This document shows positions 16,977 to 26,843 of a DNA stretch of 64,000 bases, one piece after another. Origin of the DNA: Bacteroidales bacterium (GTDB lineage Bacteria; Bacteroidota; Bacteroidia; Bacteroidales; GCA-2748055). The notes beneath the pieces are model-generated. The model did not search any database and was not told where the DNA came from. It was given only the letters and a program-made list of their open reading frames with translations. The stretch spans positions 1-64,000 of the forward strand of contig JAIPBT010000008.1 in assembly GCA_021738565.1 (NCBI GenBank), written 5' to 3'. Made by a program: the position numbers and the translations under genes. The stretch's first letter is position 1, and each line of letters starts with the position of its first letter.

Positions 16977-19547
16977 TTAGCCCAGCTCTATTTCTATTTC
17001 ATGTGGCCCTGCTCCTTCAAATGACTGGACCAGGTAAGTGGAGCTTTCAATTTTTTCTGTGCCTGCTGATAACAGCGCTTCACCGTTCTTAATGACATTT
17101 ACAATGTTTTTTCCTTTTGGGAGCAGCATTCTAACTTCGGTATGTTCGGCATTTCCCGTGAACAGGATCCTGTACCTGCCGTTCGAAAACTTTTGATACT
17201 TATAGGTAATATATCCGCCAGAGGCTTCGTATTTTGCAGTGGCAGTAACTTCATCCACACCGGCAGCTTCCCACCTGGGCGACAATGTTGCTTTGCTGAA
17301 GGCTGTCCCGGTATCGTTCATGCCGGCCAATCCTTCAAGCACAGCGTAAATAACAGCTGCTGCCCCCCAATTATCGGGAGCTCCGTAGGAAATTTGGGAA
17401 GGCATGAACCAAACCGGGTAATCAGAAGTGGTAAGCCCGAGTATGATCCATTTTCCGGGTGCTTCAGCCCCTTTGAATGCAATGCTTTTTATTGTTTTCT
17501 CCGGATACGGATTGTTAAAACCATACAGAAAAGCTCCTACAGCAAGACTTCTTGCATTTGTCACAATGGCAGCTACCCTTAGGTTGGTCTGGTTGGTTTC
17601 CTGCGGATACCACCAGCCACTGATATTCACCCCGCTGGTAATATAAGTCTTGTGATCGGAACCATCGGAGTAATTGAGAATTATTTCTCCCATATGTCTG
17701 CCTCCGCTGTGCGTATGAATTAAATATATTGATTTCGCGGTCTTGTTGTAAGGTAATTCTGCCCGCTGCACATAGTTTTTTTCCTGTGAGATGATCAGAC
17801 AGGCTTTCCTGCCATTGTCCGAAGGATCTATCAGATCGAATGGTATGTCGTGAAATGATTTTTTTCCTGTTGGGAAGTTTTTCAGGTCATTATCTCCTTC
17901 GTTTACAAATCCGGGAACCCCGGGGGCACCGGTTCCGTAAGTGTCAGCGTTTGCCACTTCTTTCAGTGAGATCATGTCAAAATTTCTTTCCGGTTCTTCC
18001 GGCATGGCACCCCTGTAAATGCATTTCATAAAGTTGTCACTGATCTGCGCAGCCTCATTCAACCGCCTGAGGCAATCGACACCATATTCTTCAAAACCAT
18101 GCTCAAAGGCACCATGAGCAAGTTCTCCTCCAACAATTGAAGAAACGCCTCCATTCATATATTCCCATTTTGGATTGTGCCAGCCCTTCTCATAGGGGGG
18201 ATAACACATATACCATTCACCCGGAGAACTTTCAGGCATTTCATTGCGAATGCGCTGATACGTTTCTATGATCGCCTTTGCTTTTTCATGTCCAATGCGC
18301 CTGTTTATAGCATATGCGTTTGATATGGTCACCTGGCGGTCGAGAGGAGTGTTCCCGAAATCTCTTTTTAGATCAGGGTTTTCCTGCACGTGATGTGTAT
18401 AAAATTCTCCATTCCATGACAACTGGTTCAATCTGCTCAAAAGCGTTTCCCCAAGTTGCCTGTGTTTCTCAGCTTCTTGCTCTCTTCCTGCGTATTCAAG
18501 CATTTCAGAAAGGTATTTGCATCCCACGGACATTCCAACGTTATCCCCAAACATTACGCTGTATTCGGTAATACCGGGCTTGGCCATCATTATGTCACCT
18601 CCGAATTTCCTGTTGTCCATTTCAGGCTGAAAATCCCAGATATCAATGGTATATCCGCGTTTTAGCAATTGGAACTTCTCCGACCATCGGTATTCATCTG
18701 AGGTGGCGTATTTTACTGCCTTTATGCAATGGTCCAGTTTGCCTTTCATCCATGCATCATCGCCAGTTGCTTTCCATGCATAATATACACCTTCAAGAAA
18801 TGTGAACTCGCTCATATTTTCTACGGGGATCCGTATGTAAAAGGTGGAACTTGTTTTTTTGTCACCCTTTGTCCATACAAACCTTTCCCCGAAGCGTGTA
18901 AGCCAGCTTTTGTAGCCGCTCCAATCCATGTAAGAGTTGTCTGCCAGCATCCCGTCATTTCGCTGCCCCATGGCCCAGAGATCAAATCCGGAAGTGACAT
19001 CCTTATCAAAGTACTTCATCGCTTTAAATACATGTACATGATCCTGGAACCACCCGGCATAGGTCATATATGTCTTTTCTTTCATCCGAAAATAGGAGGG
19101 ATTGTATTTCCGGCATGAATAAACAAGCATATCTAGCATCTTCCTGAACTCTTCATTTTTATCTTCAATCGATGTTTTGGTATCTACTTTAAAAGCAGCA
19201 ACATCAATGATTCTTTGCTTTTTATCCAGTAAAAGGACCATTTGGCTGCCCAGGGCACCGGCGATCCTGAATTTGCATGGATCATCTGCATCCATTGATT
19301 TGTAAAGAATTCCATTACCGTCATACACATTGACCGTCTCTCCCGTATTGCAAGAGATCTTTATTTCCTGCAATGGTTTGAAATGGTCGAACATCTCCGG
19401 TGCGTGGATGGTCAATATTTCCCCCTGGATCAGGTTGTCATTTTCTCCTGTCGAATTGTTTATAATTGCTTTTACCGGTAAGGTTGAAAGCGCAGCTCCG
19501 CCACCAATAGCGGAAATCTGTTTGATGAAGTTACGTCGGTTTTTCAC
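16977..19547 (-). CDS. Exported (alpha/alpha) six-hairpin glycosidase-like protein, Tat-type signal
   Basis: An 856-residue protein beginning with a twin-arginine export signal (KNRRNFIKQ, then a hydrophobic stretch and 'LPVKA'). After a beta-rich N-terminal region, the centre (about 150-560) has the alternating aromatic/acidic pattern of an (alpha/alpha)6 barrel: 'AGWFQDHVHVFKAMKYF', 'LWAMGQRNDGMLADNSYMD', 'WEYMNGGVSSIVGGELAHG'. A beta-sandwich C-terminus follows. This layout fits amylase-type or unsaturated-sugar six-hairpin glycosidases; I cannot assign a GH number. Candidate acid residues lie in 'QRNDGM' and 'KWEYMNGG'. It is divergent from a GH16 gene, suggesting a shared role in breakdown of an external glucan-like polymer. 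Confidence 0.65.
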   Translation of the reverse strand: MKNRRNFIKQISAIGGGAALSTLPVKAIINNSTGENDNLIQGEILTIHAPEMFDHFKPLQEIKISCNTGETVNVYDGNGILYKSMDADDPCKFRIAGALGSQMVLLLDKKQRIIDVAAFKVDTKTSIEDKNEEFRKMLDMLVYSCRKYNPSYFRMKEKTYMTYAGWFQDHVHVFKAMKYFDKDVTSGFDLWAMGQRNDGMLADNSYMDWSGYKSWLTRFGERFVWTKGDKKTSSTFYIRIPVENMSEFTFLEGVYYAWKATGDDAWMKGKLDHCIKAVKYATSDEYRWSEKFQLLKRGYTIDIWDFQPEMDNRKFGGDIMMAKPGITEYSVMFGDNVGMSVGCKYLSEMLEYAGREQEAEKHRQLGETLLSRLNQLSWNGEFYTHHVQENPDLKRDFGNTPLDRQVTISNAYAINRRIGHEKAKAIIETYQRIRNEMPESSPGEWYMCYPPYEKGWHNPKWEYMNGGVSSIVGGELAHGAFEHGFEEYGVDCLRRLNEAAQISDNFMKCIYRGAMPEEPERNFDMISLKEVANADTYGTGAPGVPGFVNEGDNDLKNFPTGKKSFHDIPFDLIDPSDNGRKACLIISQEKNYVQRAELPYNKTAKSIYLIHTHSGGRHMGEIILNYSDGSDHKTYITSGVNISGWWYPQETNQTNLRVAAIVTNARSLAVGAFLYGFNNPYPEKTIKSIAFKGAEAPGKWIILGLTTSDYPVWFMPSQISYGAPDNWGAAAVIYAVLEGLAGMNDTGTAFSKATLSPRWEAAGVDEVTATAKYEASGGYITYKYQKFSNGRYRILFTGNAEHTEVRMLLPKGKNIVNVIKNGEALLSAGTEKIESSTYLVQSFEGAGPHEIEIELG

Positions 19548-19766
19548 TGGAAAATTTTATAAGTTAGTAATGTTGGTTTTCTAAACCGAAAGGTAATAAA
19601 TAATTTTGACGCCGACCGAAATAGCTCCTATCACATCTTCTTCCATTGCTGTTTATCGAATTTTTTTTCTATGTTTGAAAAGAAGTTAAAACCAACCAAC
19701 ACATCCGTAAAAAAATATCTGTTGATTTTTGCGGACAATAGTGACTTGTACATTACATCAGCATAA

Positions 19767-19797
19767 TTTCATTCAAGGAAAAGTTTGGTTACATTTG
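19767..19797 (+). promoter_or_regulatory. Probable promoter of the GH16 gene
   Basis: A perfect -7 box TACATTTG at 19790-19797, preceded at 19 bases by TTTC (19767-19770), one base off the TTTG consensus. Leader to ATG 19844 is about 45 bases. The gap of 296 bases between the two divergent hydrolase genes holds nothing else I can recognise. Confidence 0.55.
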
Positions 19798-19843
19798 GGT
19801 GAGTTTGAAAAACCGGCCGATCACAATTAAAAAAAATTAAACG

Positions 19844-20629
19844 ATGTATCAAAAATTAATGATCTTAAGTGTCTTCGCTTTACTGGTCAGCTTCGGTTGT
19901 AACCAGGGACCGGGGACCGAATGGGAACTGGCATGGAGTGATGAGTTCAATTATTCCGGGGCGCCCGTTGATTCGTTATGGAACTATGAATTGGGTTATG
20001 TAAGGAACAATGAACTTCAGAAATATACCAATTCTGCTGAAAACATTCGTGTCAAAGATGGCTTTTGCATTATAACATGCAGGATGGAAGAGGATAGCGC
20101 CATTACCTCTGCTTCGATTACCACGAAAAATAAGAATGATATTAAATACGGAAGGGTGGAGGTACGTGCACAAATTCCTTCGGCCCTGGGATCATGGCCC
20201 GCCATTTGGTTGCTCGGAAACAATGTTAAAGAGGTTGGCTGGCCCGCCTGCGGTGAAATCGATATAATGGAACATGTTGGATTTGATCCTTTGAAGGTTC
20301 ATGCCAATATACACACGAAGGCCTACAACCATGTCAATGGGGATACCAGGGGGAATGCTATTGAAGTGGAAGATCCGTCAATGGACTTTCATGTTTACGC
20401 GATCAACTGGTACAGGGACCGGATAGATTTCTTTTTTGATGATTCACTGTATCATTCCTACGCGAATGACATGCAGGAGGATCCGGATACATGGCCCTTC
20501 GATGAACCGCATTACCTGATCATGAACCTGGCATTCGGCGGTGGCTGGGGTGGTGTGAAAGGAGTGGACCTGAACGCACTGCCTTTGGAATACAAGATCG
20601 ATTATGTGCGGGTTTACCAGAAAAAATGA
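19844..20629 (+). CDS. GH16 family beta-glucanase (laminarinase type), lipoprotein
   Basis: A 261-residue endo-acting glycosidase. A lipoprotein signal ends at C19 in 'LVSFGC', so the enzyme is membrane anchored. The GH16 catalytic motif is exact: E138, D140 and E143 in 'CGEIDIMEHVG', the form found in laminarinases and related beta-1,3/1,3-1,4-glucanases. Substrate-cleft aromatics are seen in 'SWPAIWLLG' and in 'NLAFGGGWGG' near the C-terminus. Preferred substrate is inferred from the motif class. Transcribed away from the six-hairpin glycosidase gene. Confidence 0.92.
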   Translation: MYQKLMILSVFALLVSFGCNQGPGTEWELAWSDEFNYSGAPVDSLWNYELGYVRNNELQKYTNSAENIRVKDGFCIITCRMEEDSAITSASITTKNKNDIKYGRVEVRAQIPSALGSWPAIWLLGNNVKEVGWPACGEIDIMEHVGFDPLKVHANIHTKAYNHVNGDTRGNAIEVEDPSMDFHVYAINWYRDRIDFFFDDSLYHSYANDMQEDPDTWPFDEPHYLIMNLAFGGGWGGVKGVDLNALPLEYKIDYVRVYQKK

Positions 20630-20666
20630 TCATTTTTTACTGGAAATGAACAATAAAATTTTCAGG

Positions 20667-22325
20667 TTACCTGCTGTTGCTGTACTTGACGATCAATTCG
20701 TCATGTAAAGTATTATACATCTCCAGGACTTCGTTCATGTTTGCCTTTACATATTCAGTGAGAAAGTCACGGGCTTTGTCCGGATCCTTTTTGTAAAGTA
20801 TGAGGGCTTTTTCGTCAACCCGTTTTTGTTCATCAAACAGTCTTTCTTCAAATGGATCCCTTACAGCGCGTACATCCTTAATCATTTCCTGCCATTTCAG
20901 ATACAGAAGATTGTCTACAAAATCGATGGCCCAGGCAGCAGATTCCCTGCTGTATTTTGCCGGATCAAAATTCTTGTAGCATTCCGCAATTTCATTTGTG
21001 CCGGCGTAGATGGGTACATACGGACTTGTATAGGCATTGTCGAGAAAAACCCAATATATGCCCCCGATCGGATCAGGGTACCAGTCACGGAGTTGGGCGA
21101 TCATCCCGTAATACCCCTGCGGGCGGGCAACATTCCTGCGGTTATTAATATCCAGCAATTCCCTCCAGTCCTTTGTCGGAAAGGGTGTGGCAAGCGGACT
21201 CTTCTTCAGGCCTCCCTTGCCATCGGGCACATACCAGTCGTAATCCTCGGTCTTGTCGTATATGGTTCCTTCAAATGTAGAACGCTGGAAAGCCATGATA
21301 TCCCTGAGCCCGATCTTCTTTTCAACTTTTACAGAGGTGGGGTAGATTGAAATGGGTTCAACGTACTGGATATATTGATTGTATCCCATCATATGACCGT
21401 CATCGAGGCTTCTTTTGGGCCATTCGGCATTATTCGGGGCATAGGTGCTGTAGAAGAGCCAGAGTCTGCTTGTGGCCCATTCACGGGGCATGGGAGCATA
21501 TACTTCCTGAAGAACAAAAGGTTTGGTCCCGTATGGATCGTACCATCCTTTTTCTATGGCAAATGATTTGTAATTGGATGAATAGATAAAATTTTCATGG
21601 TCCTGCTCGTCCACTTCCTTGATAATGCTCCAGTTGGCAACCACCAGGGCATGGTCATCCGGGATCCGCTGAGCAACCCAAATGGCGCCGGGTTCACCGC
21701 TTTCAGGATCCCAGTCAGTACCCACACTGAAAATCTCTATCACCCAGATCTCCCTGGTATCACCAATAACAAGAGTTTCAGATTCTCCCACACAGGAAGG
21801 TAGAAAACCATATTTACTCATGAGTTCACCAATGAGTCTGACTGCCTCGTGGGAAGTTTTGCACCGCTGCAATGCAAATGCCTGGGCCTGTTCCACGGTC
21901 ATGATCTGCTTGCAAACAGACATGTCAACCTTTAATTCTTCCCTCTGGCTCGTTGTACTTTCTGCAATGGCCAGTTGGTGTTCATTCATGTGAGGATATG
22001 CCGAATGAAAGTACTTGTAGGTTTTCATGGTCTGGGGAATGGTGCCCAGTACCTCGCCAAAATCGTCGAGCGGCCTGTCAATATCCTGGATCCCCCAGTA
22101 TACATTGGCCAGTGCACCCTTTTTATATATTTTTTCCGGTATAACCCTGATCCTGCAATCGGCCCCGCAATCGGTATGGGAAATGTATACAGAACCATCT
22201 GATGAGGCCTTTTTCCCGACAGCAATGATGGTACATGCGGATAATTTAACGGGAAGGAAACTGATGAAAGACAACAATGCCAGTGTAATGGCTGGGATCA
22301 ATACTCTTTTCATTTGTTTAAACAT
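20667..22325 (-). CDS. C69 family dipeptidase, exported
   Basis: A 552-residue N-terminal nucleophile (Ntn) hydrolase. A signal peptide ends just before C31 in 'KLSACTIIAVGKKASSDGS'; cleavage exposes this cysteine as the nucleophile, as in PepD-type dipeptidases of family C69. Further family segments are 'YISHTDCGADCR', 'SVGTDWDPESGEPGAIWVAQ' and 'DNAYTSPYVPIYAG'. It would split dipeptides or short peptides in the periplasm or outside the cell. Stands as a single gene with a long repeat-rich upstream region. Confidence 0.88.
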   Translation of the reverse strand: MFKQMKRVLIPAITLALLSFISFLPVKLSACTIIAVGKKASSDGSVYISHTDCGADCRIRVIPEKIYKKGALANVYWGIQDIDRPLDDFGEVLGTIPQTMKTYKYFHSAYPHMNEHQLAIAESTTSQREELKVDMSVCKQIMTVEQAQAFALQRCKTSHEAVRLIGELMSKYGFLPSCVGESETLVIGDTREIWVIEIFSVGTDWDPESGEPGAIWVAQRIPDDHALVVANWSIIKEVDEQDHENFIYSSNYKSFAIEKGWYDPYGTKPFVLQEVYAPMPREWATSRLWLFYSTYAPNNAEWPKRSLDDGHMMGYNQYIQYVEPISIYPTSVKVEKKIGLRDIMAFQRSTFEGTIYDKTEDYDWYVPDGKGGLKKSPLATPFPTKDWRELLDINNRRNVARPQGYYGMIAQLRDWYPDPIGGIYWVFLDNAYTSPYVPIYAGTNEIAECYKNFDPAKYSRESAAWAIDFVDNLLYLKWQEMIKDVRAVRDPFEERLFDEQKRVDEKALILYKKDPDKARDFLTEYVKANMNEVLEMYNTLHDELIVKYSNSR

Positions 22326-23006
22326 TTGTATTTCTTAATTGAAAACTTAAAAATAGGATAATTAATTACGAATTACGAATTGGATTATCAAAGCAGCAAT
22401 TCACAATTGAAACATTACTTCTACATTCGAAATTCGTAATTATTCTCCCGACTGATTGTCGGGATCATGGGCTCTTCGCCGCGGCGAATCGGTTCGTAAT
22501 TCGTAAACGGTTACCACATTTATACGGAGAGAAAAAGATCGGAATTATTGCCCCGGGTCATTCGGCTCGAGGTTCGGCGGAGCTCACTATTACGTATGGG
22601 AAAAGGGTAGGACTATCCCGGGTCCTTCGGCTCGAGGTTCGGCGGAGCTCACCTCTTCGCTCAGGAACCGGTCTTTATTGTCAGGAACCGATCTCGACAA
22701 GCTCGATCTTCCCACCTCACACCCCAACCCGCCGGTTCCCGATCGAAGCGTTGCACTGAGCGTAGCGCTGTACTGAGCGAAGTCGAAGTGCCGAAGTGTC
22801 GAGGGATGCCTCGTTATTGAAATGTGTTAATAATAAAGTGAGTACAAATCGCAAACTATGATATATATATTTAAATAGTAAGATAAATATATATTTCATG
22901 AATTTCAGTTGCGGATATGTCCTGTAGTTTGCTATTTTTTAAGTTATTGCGAATTTATGTATATTGCATAGGCAAGTAGTATGTACCAGTTATAAAACAA
23001 AAAGAA
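22326..23006. repeat. 681-base intergenic region rich in palindromes with a 36-bp direct repeat
   Basis: No gene is visible. The region holds clusters of ATTACGAATT / AATTCGTAATT palindromes (about 22360-22510), a CTCCCGAC...GTCGGGAT hairpin near 22445, and two 36-base direct repeats (22552-22587 and 22617-22652) built on TTCGGCTCGAGGTTCGGCGG, differing at one base. Around 22755-22805 lies ACTGAGCGAAGTCGAAGTG with a nearby partial copy ACTGAGCGTAGCG. The composition is more GC-rich than its surroundings. The last 120 bases before the next gene are AT-rich leader. Confidence 0.7.
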
Positions 23007-24083
23007 ATGAAAACTATATTAATCGCACTCGCATGTTGCATCATTGCAATTGATGGTTTTTCACAGGGTGGGGAGGCCAGTAAAAGCGGGGATGCTGAAA
23101 AAGATCAAGTATTCATGTATAGTGATTCGGGTTTTGAACCAGGAAAAAAATACGTGATCACCAGGCATGATGGCATAGAATACCGGGGAGAGATATTGAG
23201 TGATGATAACAGGGAGATACTGATGGATACAAAATCTCTGGGGAAAATTTACATTCCGAAATACCAGATCAGCACGATTTATGAAATTGCTGAGAAAACA
23301 TCCATCGGATATAGTTCCTACCAGGCCGAAGGTCCGTTTACCACGCGCTACTCCTTTACCACGAATGCGCACCCGATCAAGAAAGGGGAGAATTACGGCA
23401 TGCTCAATGTACACGGACCTGAATTTCACCTTGCCGTATCTGATCACCTGAATGTGGGATTAATGGCAACCTGGATGGCCAGTCCGTTGGTCCTGGCCGG
23501 AAAATATTCCTTTAATACAAAAGAAGCGAAAATCCATTTTTCAGTGGGAACCCTGCTTGGAACTTCGGGTTACATTAATAATTTCAGAGGGTACGGGGGA
23601 CTTCACTGGGCGAATGTTACATTTGGCGACAGGAAGAGCAATATTACTTTCTCTGCGGGATATGCTTACCTTCAAACAGGCACCCTGCATGAATATTATG
23701 CCCCGGGCACCTATTATACAGAACAACAATTCTCGGATGTAGGATCAGAGAGGCTTCAAAGTATATTCCAGGGTCCTATCGTTTCCATTGCAGGAATAGG
23801 AAGAATAGGTGCGAAAGCGAGTTTCGTATTCGATTCCATGATCGGAAATTTCAGCTATGATAAGAACAACGTTGAATCAATTTACAACGATCTGAACGGT
23901 ACCAATACCTATGTTGCAAGTGACAGGCGTACAAATGCCACTGCGCTGTTCCTCATGCCTGGTGTCCGGTTTCAGAGCACCCCCAGAAAGGCCCTGCAGA
24001 TATGCGTGGCAGGCGTTTCTGTATTCGCGGATGAAAGCGCATCCTTCCCCATCCCCATGGTTAGCTGGTTTTATCAGTTTTAG
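23007..24083 (+). CDS. Exported protein, probable outer membrane beta-barrel, function unknown
   Basis: A 358-residue protein with a signal peptide (MKTILIALACCIIAIDGFSQ). Residues about 45-95 form a small beta domain ('YVITRHDGIEYRGEILSDD', 'GKIYIPKYQISTIYEI'), of the kind that resembles an SH3-like or Sm-like fold. The rest consists of alternating amphipathic strands ('LNVGLMATWMASPLVLAGKY', 'IHFSVGTLLGT') and ends with F in 'MVSWFYQF', typical of outer membrane barrels. I do not recognise a named family. Lies alone between two repeat-rich intergenic regions. Confidence 0.65.
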   Translation: MKTILIALACCIIAIDGFSQGGEASKSGDAEKDQVFMYSDSGFEPGKKYVITRHDGIEYRGEILSDDNREILMDTKSLGKIYIPKYQISTIYEIAEKTSIGYSSYQAEGPFTTRYSFTTNAHPIKKGENYGMLNVHGPEFHLAVSDHLNVGLMATWMASPLVLAGKYSFNTKEAKIHFSVGTLLGTSGYINNFRGYGGLHWANVTFGDRKSNITFSAGYAYLQTGTLHEYYAPGTYYTEQQFSDVGSERLQSIFQGPIVSIAGIGRIGAKASFVFDSMIGNFSYDKNNVESIYNDLNGTNTYVASDRRTNATALFLMPGVRFQSTPRKALQICVAGVSVFADESASFPIPMVSWFYQF

Positions 24084-24471
24084 ATGCAATAATAAAAGCC
24101 AGGGGCCAAGGGCCGGTCAAAACCAGCATATAGTATGTGAGTTCACGACTGCACGACTGCACGAATACATGACTGCACGAAGGGGAGAGGGGGTGACCGG
24201 GTGACTGGGGCCAGGGGGCAAAAGCCTGGACTGGATGACCAGGAGACCAGGTGAGGGGGTAATCAGGCGACTGGGTGACTTGGGGACCAGGCGACTGGTA
24301 GTAGGGTTGCCGAGCGGAGTCGAGGCTAAAATAATAATCCCAATTCCCCGCTTCCCGAGCGAAGCCGAGGGACTGCAAATCCGCGAAGCTCCTTTTTACT
24401 TTTACCGCAAAGGACCAAAAGAAATGTTTTCTCTGTTTACCTCCCAGATCCCTTAAATTTCATTCAATTCT
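24084..24471. repeat. 388-base intergenic region with GACTG/GGTGAC minisatellite-like sequence
   Basis: From about 24140 the sequence carries reiterated GCACGACTGCACGA and, between 24180 and 24300, irregular units of GGTGACTGGG and GACCAGG with a strong strand bias for G. Two CCGAGCGGAGTCGAGG-type motifs follow at about 24310 and 24356, similar to ACTGAGCGAAGTCGAAG at 22770. There is no credible gene; the short frames in the ORF track here are translations of the repeats. Confidence 0.7.
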
Positions 24472-26799
24472 TTAATACTTCACTATCTTTTCCGTTCTCA
24501 CCCAGGCACTGGATCTTACAGAAACAAAGTAAATACCCCTGGAATACTGACTTAAATCCACCTGTTCAGCTGTTTTGTTGTGTTCTTTCCGATAAATAAC
24601 ACGACCTGCAATAGAAAAGATTTCAATATCGGTTTGTACTGAATGGGCAAGTTCAATGGTGAAAGTTCCGTCATTGGGATTCGGATAGATTCTAACGCCA
24701 GCTTCGCTATAAATACCAACAATATTGGATGTGTCATTACAGTTCTCGAACACAATATTATCACTGCCTGTAGCACTATATTTTTCCTTTCTGCCTTCAG
24801 GAGGGAATGGCAGCTCCCATACAATCACTTCTGTAAGGGTTGGCATGTCCATTAATAGCAGGTTAAATCCATAAGTATAATCTGGGTTCTGATCAATCAT
24901 TAAGTCAGTATTGTTGCAAATATCGAGGCTTGTCAATAAGTTAGCGGAGCAATCCAGGTGACCCAGCCAGGCATTGTTTGTAAGGTCTAGTTCTGTGATG
25001 GCATTATGCTGGCAGTCCAGAACAACCAGCAGGGGATTATTAGTTACATCCAGACCGGCCAGTTTATTAGACGAACAATCCAGAACAGCAAGGTCAGTGT
25101 TCTGTGTTACATCAAGGATGGTTAATGCGTTATCATAACATAATAATCGTACCAGTTCAGTGTTATTTGAAACTTCCAGGTTCGTTAGCTGGTTGATGTT
25201 ACAGTTTAGGTAGTTTAGTTTAGAATTTTGGGATACATCCAAAGATGTTAACTGGTTGATTCCACACAATAGTATTTTTAAGGAATCATTCTGTGAAACG
25301 TTCAGGGAGGTTAGATGGTTATTGTAACAATATAACGTTTGGAGGGATGTAAAACCTGTAATGTTCAAGGTGTCTAATGAGTTTTTACTACAGTCCAGAT
25401 AGGTAAGATAATTACCATTTGTGATATTTAATTCCGTGAGGTCATTTCCATGGCAATCTATATAGCTGAATGATTTATAGTTTAAGATATCTATATTTGA
25501 AAGGTTGTTATCGCAACAATTGATAGAATCCAACAAAGTAAATCTCTCAATTCCGGATAAATCAGAAATGTTACCGTTTGAGATATTTAGTTTTTTAACA
25601 TTTTCTGCCTCTGAATAACTGATAAAACCATCTTCATTGGTGTCTACACCTTCCTTAATTAGTGCCGATAAAAAGTACTTGTCAGGGAATATAATATATC
25701 GTGCATAAGAAGATGGACAAGTTCCCCATTTAGGAAAAAACACGGATGCCAATGGACAATCGGTAGCAAAATCCTTTGGTTCCCGATCTATTTTTTCCAC
25801 ACACCAAACGGATATATTCTGATTAAATGACTCCGCTTTTGCAAACATCTCACTCATATCGGTCACGTTACTCACATCCCATGATTTAATGTCTTGATTG
25901 AATTGCCAATTTCCATAAAACATCTGTGACATATTTGTTACTGGCGAGGTGCAAAGAATGGTTAAATCAGCGCCTTCATCTCTTCTTTGTTCAAGTAATT
26001 TCCTGTTTACAGCTTCATAGAGAATACTATTTACGGTTCCTGTATCTCCGGGTTGGCATTTTTCGCATTTAATTGTCGTACCGTTTTCGTCTAAGTAGAA
26101 ATAAGGAATACAGGGTTCACCCCATTCAGGGAAAAAGTCTGACTGCAACGGGCAGCCACCTGCAAAATCCTCCGGTTCAATATTTATATTTTCAACACAC
26201 CAAATTGATATATCCTGGTTGAATGATTTGGCAGCCCTGAACATAGCCGACATATCAGTTACATTACCAACATCCCATAAGCCAATGTCCTTGTTAAATG
26301 TAGTTGCAAAAGAAAACATATAATCCATTTTTGTCACCCTGCCTACATCCCACGCTTCAATATCTTGGTTAAAAGCATCAGCATCATAAAACATATGACT
26401 CATATCAGTCACATTACTTACATTCCATGCACCAATATCCTGGTTGAATGAAGCAGCATAATTAAACATATGACACATATCAGTCACGCTACTTACATCC
26501 CATGAACCAATATCCTGGTTAAAATCATCCATGCGATAAAACAGACTATCCATTTCCGTGACCAGCGAGGTACATATTACGATCAAATTGGCTCCTTCAT
26601 CTTTTCTTTTATCCAGTAATTCCCGATCCACAGCTTCATACCGAATCCCATTCACAAGTCCTGTATCCCCGGGTTGACAGTTTTTACATTTGATAGTGAT
26701 ACCGTTTTCATCTAAATAGAAAGTGGGGATCTCCTGTGCCGGGCATTGTTTTGCCGTGATGAATAGAAGTACAAGAATAAGGCCTGGCAATTTATTCAT
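24472..26799 (-). CDS. BspA-like surface protein with DUF285 repeats, leucine-rich repeats and a type IX sorting domain
   Basis: A 775-residue secreted protein. After the signal peptide come two related modules, each starting 'FYLDENG.TIKC..CQPGDTG' and followed by 25-residue DUF285/BspA units of the form 'FNQDIGSWDVSSVTDMSHMF' (five or so in the first, fewer in the second). Residues about 390-640 are short leucine-rich repeats of the 'LTSLDVSQNSKLNYLNC' kind. The last 75 residues match a type IX secretion C-terminal domain ('GVRIYPNPNDGTFTIEL', 'SIAGRVIYRK', 'YSRGIYFVSV'). It should be carried through the T9SS and attached to the cell surface, acting in adhesion or host/particle contact. The double module indicates internal duplication. 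Confidence 0.88.
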   Translation of the reverse strand: MNKLPGLILVLLFITAKQCPAQEIPTFYLDENGITIKCKNCQPGDTGLVNGIRYEAVDRELLDKRKDEGANLIVICTSLVTEMDSLFYRMDDFNQDIGSWDVSSVTDMCHMFNYAASFNQDIGAWNVSNVTDMSHMFYDADAFNQDIEAWDVGRVTKMDYMFSFATTFNKDIGLWDVGNVTDMSAMFRAAKSFNQDISIWCVENINIEPEDFAGGCPLQSDFFPEWGEPCIPYFYLDENGTTIKCEKCQPGDTGTVNSILYEAVNRKLLEQRRDEGADLTILCTSPVTNMSQMFYGNWQFNQDIKSWDVSNVTDMSEMFAKAESFNQNISVWCVEKIDREPKDFATDCPLASVFFPKWGTCPSSYARYIIFPDKYFLSALIKEGVDTNEDGFISYSEAENVKKLNISNGNISDLSGIERFTLLDSINCCDNNLSNIDILNYKSFSYIDCHGNDLTELNITNGNYLTYLDCSKNSLDTLNITGFTSLQTLYCYNNHLTSLNVSQNDSLKILLCGINQLTSLDVSQNSKLNYLNCNINQLTNLEVSNNTELVRLLCYDNALTILDVTQNTDLAVLDCSSNKLAGLDVTNNPLLVVLDCQHNAITELDLTNNAWLGHLDCSANLLTSLDICNNTDLMIDQNPDYTYGFNLLLMDMPTLTEVIVWELPFPPEGRKEKYSATGSDNIVFENCNDTSNIVGIYSEAGVRIYPNPNDGTFTIELAHSVQTDIEIFSIAGRVIYRKEHNKTAEQVDLSQYSRGIYFVSVRSSAWVRTEKIVKY

Positions 26800-26843
26800 A
26801 GCCCTAATTTAAGTTTTAAGTTGAACAATTGAGGCAAATAGCT

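Noticed and set aside
20826-21350. Plus-strand frame of 174 residues inside the C69 dipeptidase gene
   Set aside because: Antisense shadow of a well-supported gene.
24860-25560. Regularly spaced repeats that at first suggest a CRISPR-like or satellite array
   Set aside because: The repeats are codons of leucine-rich and DUF285 units in one continuous gene; there are no conserved direct repeats with unique spacers.
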